A stretch of 16,883 nt of DNA. It comes from Pseudonocardiales bacterium (GTDB lineage Bacteria; Actinomycetota; Actinomycetes; Mycobacteriales; Jatrophihabitantaceae). Each line of letters starts with the position of its first letter. Position 1 is the stretch's first letter. The notes beneath the pieces are model-generated. The model was not told the DNA's origin, ran no database searches, and saw only the letters and a list, made by a program, of their open reading frames with translations. The stretch lies in the NCBI GenBank assembly GCA_030840415.1, contig JAVEEO010000173.1:1-16883 (forward strand), written 5' to 3'. Both the position numbers and the translations under genes were made by a program. Positions 1-5,403 of the stretch are shown here, piece after piece.

Positions 1-9
1 TGGGCACAG

Positions 10-45
10 GGCGGACCACTGGGCTGGTTGGTGGGCCGGTCCGCC
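10..45. terminator. Hairpin at the left edge, terminator-like
   Basis: GGCGGACC (10-17) and GGTCCGCC (38-45) form a perfect 8-bp inverted repeat around a 20-nt loop. It lies upstream of the sigma-factor promoter and could end a gene outside the window. There is no T-tract on either side, so the role is inferred from position only. Confidence 0.25.
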
Positions 46-73
46 GCTGCGCGATCATTGCTGTCCGGACCGA

Positions 74-100
74 TGTCGAGAAACCTGGGCCCGCGTCGTC
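74..100 (+). promoter_or_regulatory. Putative ECF42-type promoter of the DGPF/sigma unit
   Basis: TGTCGA (74-79), a 17-nt spacer and CGTC (97-100) lie 52 nt before the first start codon of the unit. As I recall the published ECF42 target motif, it is TGTCGA, 16-17 nt, then CGA/TC, and this is an exact fit. The unit encodes an ECF42 sigma factor, so autoregulation is the natural reading. The match is seen in the sequence; the function is inferred. Confidence 0.6.
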
Positions 101-151
101 TCCAGTGCGTACGCGGCCACCGTGGTCGCGTCGAACCAAGGAGGACTCACC

Positions 152-562
152 ATGGCCAAGTACCTGTTGCTCAAGCACTACCGCGGTGGACCCACCCCGT
201 ACGTCGACTTCGGCACGATGGAGCAGTGGACGCCGGCCGAGGTCGACGCCCACATCCAGTACATGCGGGACTTCGCGGCCAAGCTGGAAGGGACGGGGGA
301 GTTCGTGGACGGCCAGGCGCTGTCGCCGGAGGGCACGTTCGTCCGGTACGACGGCGAGGGGCGCCCGCCGGTCACCGACGGCCCGTTCGCCGAGACCAAG
401 GACCTGATCGCCGGATGGATGGTGATCGATGTGGAGAGCTACGAGCGAGCCCTGCAGCTTGCCGGCGAACTCTCGGCCGCACCAGGCCCGGGCGGCAAGC
501 CGATCTACGAGTGGCTGGAACTGCGGCCCTTCCTCGGCTCGGCTCCCACCGTCTCGGAGTGA
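152..562 (+). CDS. DGPF-motif (YCII-related) protein
   Basis: This is a 136-residue cytosolic protein of the YCII-related/DGPF family. The family fold is a small ferredoxin-like alpha/beta barrel, and the biochemical role of DGPF members is mostly unknown. The naming motif V-T-D-G-P-F-A-E-T-K is at about residues 74-83, followed by a strand-helix unit (GWMVIDVESYERALQLAGEL) and a C-terminal Y-E-W-L-E-L-R-P-F segment usual for the family. The ATG at 152 is chosen because AAGGAGG ends 7 nt before it; an in-frame upstream start at 122 has no such site. Its stop codon overlaps the GTG start of the sigma factor (GTGA, 559-562), so the two genes are translationally coupled. DGPF genes are the standard neighbours of ECF42 sigma factors, and this one is probably a regulon member or functional partner. 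The family call is secure; a molecular function is not. Confidence 0.93.
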   Translation: MAKYLLLKHYRGGPTPYVDFGTMEQWTPAEVDAHIQYMRDFAAKLEGTGEFVDGQALSPEGTFVRYDGEGRPPVTDGPFAETKDLIAGWMVIDVESYERALQLAGELSAAPGPGGKPIYEWLELRPFLGSAPTVSE

Positions 563-1704
563 ACGAAACGCTGCTGCGGGAGCTCATTCCCGCGGTGACC
601 GGCGTCCTCGTCCGTCGCGGAGCTGACTTCGCGACGGCCGAGGACGCCGTGCAGGAGGCGATGATCCGTGCGCTGGCCAGTTGGCCGGACGACCCGCCGG
701 AGGACCCGAAGAGCTGGCTGATCACGGTCGCCTGGCGCAAGTTCCTGGACACGATCCGGGCGGAGAGCGCTCGGCAGGCGCGCGAGGCCCGGGTAGAGGC
801 CGAGCCCCCGCCGGGGCCGGCCGAGGAGACCGACGACACGCTGCGGCTCTACTTCCTGTGCGCGCACCCGTCGCTGACACCGGCCTCGGCGGTGGCGCTC
901 ACGCTGCGGGCGGTGGGCGGTTTGACGACGCGCCAGATCGCGCAGGCGTACCTGGTGCCCGAGGCGACCATGGCCCAGCGCATCAGCCGTGCCAAGCGCA
1001 CCGTGTCGGGCGTGCGCTTCGACGAGTTCGCGGACCTGGGCACCGTCCTGCGAGTGCTCTATCTGGTCTTCAACGAGGGCTACAGCGGCGAGGTCGACCT
1101 GGCCAACGAGGCGATCCGGCTGACCCGCCAGCTGAGGTCGATGACCGACGACGAGGAGGCCTCCGGCCTGCTCGCGCTGATGCTGCTGCACTACGCGCGC
1201 CGTGCGGCGCGTACGACAGCCGACGGCAGCCTGGTGCCGCTGGCCGAACAGGACCGGTCCCGCTGGGACACCGGGCTGATCGCCGAGGGCGTGACGATCC
1301 TGCAGGCGGCGCTGGCGCGTGACCGACTGGGCGAGTTCCAGGCGCAGGCCGCGATCGCCGCCCTGCATGCCGACGCGCGGACGGTGCAGGAAACTGACTG
1401 GGTGCAGATCGTGGAGTGGTACGACGAGCTCGAGCGTCTCACCGGCAACCCGGTCGTCCGCCTGAATCGCGCCGTGGCAGTGGGGGAGGCGGACGGGGCG
1501 CGGGCCGGTCTGGCCGCACTCGAACGGGTGGATCGGTCGGTTCCCAGGTATCGGGCTGTCGAGGCGTACCTGCGGGAACGTTCCGGCGATCTTTCGCTCG
1601 CGGCTCGGCTGTACGGCGAGGCCGCGAAAGTTGCCACCAACCTTGCCGAACGCGATCACCTGACCCGGCAGGCAGCTCGGCTGAACGCCGCGGTCCGTGG
1701 CTGA
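559..1704 (+). CDS. ECF42-type RNA polymerase sigma factor with C-terminal TPR-like extension (DUF6596)
   Basis: This 381-residue ECF sigma factor directs RNA polymerase to a small set of promoters. Region 2 is near the N-terminus (A-E-D-A-V-Q-E-A, then D-P-K-S-W-L-I-T-V-A-W-R-K). A region-4 helix-turn-helix follows at about residues 112-150 (L-T-T-R-Q-I-A-Q-A-Y, then A-Q-R-I-S-R-A-K). The long helical extension carries the signature F-N-E-G-Y-S-G and the later motifs W-V-Q-I-V-E-W-Y and L-N-R-A-V-A-V-G-E. Residue order and length fit ECF42, in which the extension is TPR-like and needed for activity; no anti-sigma factor is expected and none is seen. The GTG start at 559 overlaps the stop of the DGPF gene by 4 nt. 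A longer frame opening at 28 is an artefact of GC bias. Expression probably depends on the ECF42-like site at 74-100. The signal sensed is unknown. Confidence 0.95.
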   Translation: MNETLLRELIPAVTGVLVRRGADFATAEDAVQEAMIRALASWPDDPPEDPKSWLITVAWRKFLDTIRAESARQAREARVEAEPPPGPAEETDDTLRLYFLCAHPSLTPASAVALTLRAVGGLTTRQIAQAYLVPEATMAQRISRAKRTVSGVRFDEFADLGTVLRVLYLVFNEGYSGEVDLANEAIRLTRQLRSMTDDEEASGLLALMLLHYARRAARTTADGSLVPLAEQDRSRWDTGLIAEGVTILQAALARDRLGEFQAQAAIAALHADARTVQETDWVQIVEWYDELERLTGNPVVRLNRAVAVGEADGARAGLAALERVDRSVPRYRAVEAYLRERSGDLSLAARLYGEAAKVATNLAERDHLTRQAARLNAAVRG

Positions 1705-1710
1705 CGGGGA

Positions 1711-1734
1711 TCCCCCTGCCACGGATGCGGGGGA
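1711..1734. terminator. Hairpin between convergent genes
   Basis: TCCCCC (1711-1716) pairs with GGGGGA (1729-1734). An inner GC/GC pair (1718-1719 with 1727-1728) lengthens the stem across a one-base bulge. It sits in the 57-bp gap between the sigma-factor stop and the stop of the converging HNH-like gene. No T-run follows, so it may be a weak bidirectional terminator. Confidence 0.4.
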
Positions 1735-1761
1735 GCGAGACGGGTGCTCAGTCCAGTTGAG

Positions 1762-2619
1762 TCAATTGCGTTCGATCGTCTGGATGCCGTTGGGGTCACG
1801 GTGGAAGATCGGCACGTCCGGATGGCGAAGCCAGTTGTAACGCGTGGCGAGGGTTTGTACATCGTTGTCCGTGACGGACTCGGGAGGCGGCCACTCGAGC
1901 GTCCCAGCAAGAGGCCAGATCAGGCGCCAGTGGGACGGGGGAAGGCTGAACTGAGGTGCCCCCCAGCCGTCATCGGTCCTCACGAGCACAGAGACCCCTC
2001 GGAAGGTCATGACGCACATGAGGATGTGCCGCAGCCGGTCACCGTCCCAACGGTCGTCCTGGTGCGTCGTCTCGACCTGGCCGACTTGGGCGCCGAAGTT
2101 GATGCGGCCCTGATGACGCGCTACCCACACGCGAGTGAAGTCAGGTGGTAAAAGCTGTTCCTTGAGGTGCAGGCGCATCTGTGGCGTCGGAGTGACGATC
2201 TGGTTGGAGGCCCGCTCGCGAACCCAGGCAGTCTTGGTCGACCACGTTGCCAGGGTGGCGGCGTTCTCGAGACTGAAGGTCGTCCGGCCGAAGACGTAGC
2301 TTTGCGCGCAGAGCCGTTCCAGCAGGGGCCTTGCAGCAGTCTCCAACCGGCTCATCCATCCGTTGTTGCAGTTCTTGCAAACCTCTCGAATCCGGGCGGT
2401 GAGAACTGACCCCTTCTTCCTGACCACGACGTTGGGAGCCTCGGTCATCGCGTCCTCGGCCGTGCGCCCGTAGCCGATGGTGCGAGTCGTCTGGGTCGGC
2501 TCCAACTCGATTCCCTGTCCGAGCCACTGCGGCCATGCGTGCTCGTCACTCATGGGTGCGGGCAGCCCACAGAAGAAGCACAGCTTGTGGGGCTTCTGTG
2601 CCCGGCGGGATTTGGTCAC
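1762..2619 (-). CDS. HNH-endonuclease-like protein with two Cys pairs
   Basis: With the chosen start the protein has 285 residues. A zinc-binding HNH-like core is visible: C-F-F-C-G at residues 14-18, D-E-H-A-W-P-Q-W at 25-32 and C-K-N-C-N-N-G-W-M at 81-89. This C-x2-C, E-H, C-x2-C-N-N-G-W pattern marks a broad family of actinobacterial and phage hypothetical proteins usually labelled HNH endonuclease. The remainder (motifs L-A-T-W-S-T-K-T and W-R-L-I-W-P) has no function I can assign. No ATG precedes the first Cys pair. The frame stays open to a TTG at 2757, and GTG codons lie at 2715 and 2619; none has a good ribosome binding site. I chose 2619 because homologues tend to start just before the first Cys pair. 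GC is lower than in neighbouring genes, suggesting transfer. Nuclease activity is inferred from the fold motif only. Confidence 0.75.
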   Translation of the reverse strand: MTKSRRAQKPHKLCFFCGLPAPMSDEHAWPQWLGQGIELEPTQTTRTIGYGRTAEDAMTEAPNVVVRKKGSVLTARIREVCKNCNNGWMSRLETAARPLLERLCAQSYVFGRTTFSLENAATLATWSTKTAWVRERASNQIVTPTPQMRLHLKEQLLPPDFTRVWVARHQGRINFGAQVGQVETTHQDDRWDGDRLRHILMCVMTFRGVSVLVRTDDGWGAPQFSLPPSHWRLIWPLAGTLEWPPPESVTDNDVQTLATRYNWLRHPDVPIFHRDPNGIQTIERN

Positions 2620-2795
2620 GGGATCGATGATCCACCAGAGATTACGATGAGTGCCTGGGGTGTCTGGGCCGCTGACAGTCTTCGCGCAGCGAACGAAGTG
2701 CGTCCAGGCCAGCACAGCTACCAAAACACCGGGGTGCAGCTTTGGCGAGATGAACAACCTGCCGAGGGATGAGGGTAGGCTTGAAAACGTGAATT

Positions 2796-2814
2796 GACAT
2801 AATGTCGATTATCG
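2796..2814. promoter_or_regulatory. AT-rich overlapping palindromes upstream of the HNH-like gene
   Basis: GACATAATGTC (2796-2806) and CGATTATCG (2806-2814) are adjacent odd-centred perfect palindromes sharing one base. They lie in the 98-bp gap between the DUF1906 stop and the longest possible start of the HNH-like gene. They could be an operator or part of a promoter. I found no convincing -35/-10 pair around them on the minus strand. Confidence 0.3.
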
Positions 2815-2857
2815 GCACTGAACTACGGGAGTTGCATCAGATGCAGAGCCGCCGTGA

Positions 2858-4009
2858 TTACATGGACGCGGCCTTCGTCCAGTCGTCCCACCAGACCTGA
2901 CCGTAATAGGTCGTGCCTGGCATGTGGGCGTGCTGGAAGCGAGCCGTCGCCTGAGAGCTGGGGCCGTTACCGACACCGCCGCCGCGGGTGTCGAAGATTC
3001 CGTCGGCCCAACCATCGTCGATATGGGAATGTCCGTGGACGAAATTCCCCCAGATCAGAAACTGTTGCCACAGCTTGACGATGCGCTGCTCCGAAGCGTT
3101 GGCGCCACCGATGGAGTTGGCGGGACCGTCAATGCTGCCCAGATACCGACCACTTCCTTTCGCGATTGCGGCCGGGACGGCCATGCCTCGGACGGGGTTG
3201 CCGTGCAACGGTGGGCCAGGGGGCCGAGACTGCTCCACGGGCGGCGCTGCTCGCCCGTTGTCCAGATGCGAACCGAAACGGTCGCCCTTGATGACGATGT
3301 TCTCGTCGGCTGCTCCTTCGAACCATTTGTTGAAGTCTTGCCAGACCACGGACTGCAGAGCTGGAAGAATGTCCGCCAACGTGCGCTGAAAGTAGGCGAT
3401 TGCCGGCTTGACCTGCGACGGGGTCGGGGCCCAGAGGTCCCAGTTCGTTTTGGCCGGAGGGGCGTAGTTCGGATCGATCGCAGCCTTGGCCTCGTAGAAG
3501 CTTGCTGCCTCGGGAATCCAGTAGTGCTTGATCCGACCACCCTGAACAAGGTGGCGAGCAACGGCTTTCGGGCCGTAGAAACCGTCAGCCATGTACTCGC
3601 CTGCGAGGATCTGGTTGTAACGGTCGTAGTACGCGTCGACCGCACCGAGGTCGGCGGCGACCTGGCCCGTGTCGTGGTTCAGCATGATCGTTGAACCTGG
3701 AGCGAGACCGTTTGCACGCCAATAGGCGAGAACGACCGGAGCGTCCTGCTCGGCACCAGCTGCGCCGGTAAATTTTCGATCCTCGTACCACTCGTCGTTG
3801 GCGATGAAGTCGAGACCAGCCCGGAGAATGGCCTGCAGTTCCCCCTGCTGGAGAAGCTTGTGCTTGTTGCGGTTGTGTGACGAATGATTCACGTCGGTGG
3901 CAGCACCAGCCGAGTAGCGAACCTGGAAGACGGCGCCCTTCTCCTTCGCGAGGTTGGAGTCGACGCGCTTTGCGGAGTCAATTCCTTTTGCTCCTACCGC
4001 TGCACCCAT
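2858..4009 (-). CDS. DUF1906 (Rv2525c-like) glycoside-hydrolase-like domain protein without signal peptide
   Basis: The protein has 383 residues. The N-terminal 200 residues fit DUF1906, a TIM-barrel glycoside-hydrolase-like domain: K-G-I-D at 8-11, F-Q-V-R-Y at 28-32, an A-G-L-D-F-I strand, then an I-M-L-N-H-D-T-G strand and G-F-Y-G-P. The last 170 or so residues, containing F-V-H-G-H-S-H-I-D-D-G-W and a closing W-W-D-D-W, are not recognised. Family members such as Rv2525c are normally exported and linked to cell-wall metabolism. This protein starts directly with M-G-A-A-V-G-A-K and has no signal peptide or membrane segment. The ATG at 4009 has a strong site (GGGAGGAAAGG) just upstream, so the absence of an export signal is not a start-site error. 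GC is lower than in flanking genes, as for the HNH-like gene downstream. It may be a phage-type lysin, be exported by another route, or act inside the cell; hydrolase activity is unproven. Confidence 0.8.
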   Translation of the reverse strand: MGAAVGAKGIDSAKRVDSNLAKEKGAVFQVRYSAGAATDVNHSSHNRNKHKLLQQGELQAILRAGLDFIANDEWYEDRKFTGAAGAEQDAPVVLAYWRANGLAPGSTIMLNHDTGQVAADLGAVDAYYDRYNQILAGEYMADGFYGPKAVARHLVQGGRIKHYWIPEAASFYEAKAAIDPNYAPPAKTNWDLWAPTPSQVKPAIAYFQRTLADILPALQSVVWQDFNKWFEGAADENIVIKGDRFGSHLDNGRAAPPVEQSRPPGPPLHGNPVRGMAVPAAIAKGSGRYLGSIDGPANSIGGANASEQRIVKLWQQFLIWGNFVHGHSHIDDGWADGIFDTRGGGVGNGPSSQATARFQHAHMPGTTYYGQVWWDDWTKAASM

Positions 4010-4309
4010 GGCCTTTCCTCCCGCTGAACGACCACAACTTCGTTACCTCACGTGTCCTCAACGCACAGGCTCGGGAGTAACCGCTCGTTTCCATAATGGC
4101 TCGCGTGATTGGTTAAGTACAGAAATTCGAGCACCAGCGTAGGGCTGCCCACAGCAGCCGGCCCCGTCACCTTGACGATGTCAGACCCGCAGTCGGGATA
4201 CGGCTCCTCCCCGGCTGGGTTCGTGCCCGGGTCGATGCAGTTGACATAACTTTGCCGGCCGGGCGGTGAGCAGCCCGTACACCGACCGGTCAACTACGGA
4301 ACACAACCC
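4010..4309. other. 300-bp gene-poor region upstream of the DUF1906 gene
   Basis: Between the DUF1906 start and the LuxR-type stop, the part at about 4080-4130 is AT-rich (minus-strand CATTAT and TACTTAAC), where a promoter for the DUF1906 gene may lie, but no clear -35/-10 pair is seen. A Cys-containing minus-strand frame at 4048-4293 has no good start or ribosome binding site and is not annotated. TTGACATAA at 4241-4249 also occurs at 2794-2802. Confidence 0.4.
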
Positions 4310-5023
4310 TCAACACAGCCAGCCACGCCGCACCGCTTCCGCCCCGGCAGCAAATCGGCTGGATACCCCCAACCGCTGCAGCAGGCGGGCGGTGCGCCTG
4401 CGAACCTGCCGGTCGGAGATTCCGAGCAGTCGGGCGATGGCCTCATCGGTGCTGCCCGCCGCCATTCGCTCGAGCAGGTTCCGCTCGTCACGCGTCGGGT
4501 TGTCCGGCATGGCGCGGGTGCAGGCGGCCCAGGTCGCCTCGAAAAGGCAGAGCAGTCCCTGCACCAGCACCGGTTCCTCGACCACCATGGCCACGCTCCG
4601 GCCTGCGGTGCTCTGCCTGGCCGCGACGGCGACCGCCCTGTCGATGATGATCATCCGGCATGGCAAAGGATCCGGGCTGCGCCGCACCGTGACGCTGCCG
4701 TATTCGCCGGCTGACCCGCTTTCGACGACCAGTCGGGTCGGGATTGCGCGAGGCTGTGCCCGGTCAGGCTGTGTGCCGGTGCGCGGCTGGAGTGCGCAGA
4801 TGCTGTGCCGCGCCGAGCCGGACAACTGCTCCACGCGTTCGCGGATCCCGCTCGGACCCTCGATCACCTCGATGCCACCGAGCGGCGCCGGCGTCGGGTC
4901 GATCGGCTCGCGCAACGACGCTGGCTCCCATAGCCGCACCGGTTCTCCAGTCGGCCAGCGGGCCTGGCTGGAAGGTAACCAGCCTCCTTTCGGAAACTGG
5001 CCCTGATGCCGATCCACCGCCAC
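4310..5023 (-). CDS. Short LuxR-type helix-turn-helix transcriptional regulator
   Basis: This is a 237-residue DNA-binding protein. The C-terminal 60 or so residues form a LuxR/GerE helix-turn-helix: R-D-E-R-N-L-L-E-R-M-A-A-G, T-D-E-A-I-A-R-L-L-G-I-S, Q-V-R-R-R, L-G-V-S-S-R-F, ending R-R-G-W-L. The middle (I-E-V-I-E-G-P-S-G-I-R-E-R-V-E-Q-L, M-I-I-I-D-R-A-V-A-V, V-V-E-E-P-V-L-V) matches the sensor-like part of a large actinomycete family of about 320 residues with an N-terminal TrmB-like winged helix. Here only about 50 poorly matching residues precede the middle part, so the N-terminal domain is missing or degraded. The GTG start at 5023 has only a weak upstream site, and an AAAGGAGG inside the frame near 4984-4991 has no start codon after it. 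The gene diverges from the prolyl oligopeptidase across a gap with repeated half-sites and may regulate it. It could instead be a decaying gene. Confidence 0.75.
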   Translation of the reverse strand: MAVDRHQGQFPKGGWLPSSQARWPTGEPVRLWEPASLREPIDPTPAPLGGIEVIEGPSGIRERVEQLSGSARHSICALQPRTGTQPDRAQPRAIPTRLVVESGSAGEYGSVTVRRSPDPLPCRMIIIDRAVAVAARQSTAGRSVAMVVEEPVLVQGLLCLFEATWAACTRAMPDNPTRDERNLLERMAAGSTDEAIARLLGISDRQVRRRTARLLQRLGVSSRFAAGAEAVRRGWLC

Positions 5024-5403
5024 CCATCATCACCCCCGCACGACCGTCCACAGTTGACCGCTTTCAGCGACGATGCCAAATTCACGCCGGCATCCGGTGC
5101 ACTGCTCGTATTGTTCCCAACCCAGCCGGAAAAGTCATCAAACCGTTTTGTGGCTGTAATTGGCACGTCGGCTCAGCATTGTCCGACGAATGCGCAGGAC
5201 GGCGTCGGCTTCTGCGATGGCTCGAACGTCCGGTTCCGGACATCGTCGCCGGCAGGCTTTCGATGTCAGGTCCGGTGCCGGACATCGAGCTTGGAACCCG
5301 TCGAGGCACGGCTCAGCATGAGCTGACTGGTGCTCCCCCAGCCACAAATCGGCGATGGCCGGTTCGTGACTGGCGCACACCGCGCCTCGAGAAAGGTCAC
5401 TCC
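5024..5403. other. Divergent intergenic region between LuxR-type gene and prolyl oligopeptidase
   Basis: This 380-bp stretch separates two divergent genes and must carry both promoters. It holds a half-site cluster at 5229-5287 and an 11-bp repeat, CGGCTCAGCAT, at 5169-5179 and 5309-5319. Plus-strand frames run through it because of GC bias, but none has a convincing start, and no recognisable protein is encoded. The half next to the LuxR-type gene is more AT-rich. No clear -10/-35 pair was found. Confidence 0.5.
5229..5287. promoter_or_regulatory. Putative operator cluster (GACATCG/CGATGTC half-sites)
   Basis: A 17-bp element TCCGGTTCCGGACATCG (5229-5245) recurs with one mismatch at 5271-5287, 42 bp apart. 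Between them CGATGTC (5261-5267) is the exact inverse of the shared GACATCG (5239-5245 and 5281-5287). The three half-sites alternate in orientation at 22- and 20-bp intervals, about two helical turns each. This fits cooperative binding of a dimeric regulator, possibly the adjacent LuxR-type protein. The repeat is seen directly; its function is inferred. Confidence 0.45.

Noticed and set aside
28..558. N-terminal extension of the sigma-factor frame back to position 28
   Set aside because: The extension is Arg/Gly-rich and out of frame with the recognisable DGPF protein, which has its own ribosome binding site. The sigma factor begins properly at the GTG at 559.
2794..2816. TTGACA at 2794-2799 as a plus-strand -35 element
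   Set aside because: No -10-like hexamer follows at 16-18 bp, and no plus-strand gene starts downstream; only the reverse strand of the DUF1906 gene lies there.
4048..4293. An 81-codon minus-strand frame with several cysteines (C-T-G-C, N-C-I-D-P-G)
   Set aside because: It begins at a TTG without a ribosome binding site, has no signal peptide and no recognised domain. It could be a gene remnant, but the sequence gives no support beyond an open frame.
4744..5403. N-terminal extension of the prolyl oligopeptidase frame
   Set aside because: Prolyl oligopeptidase motifs start after 5404, where a ribosome binding site precedes an ATG. The extension overlaps the divergent regulator gene and repeat-bearing intergenic DNA.
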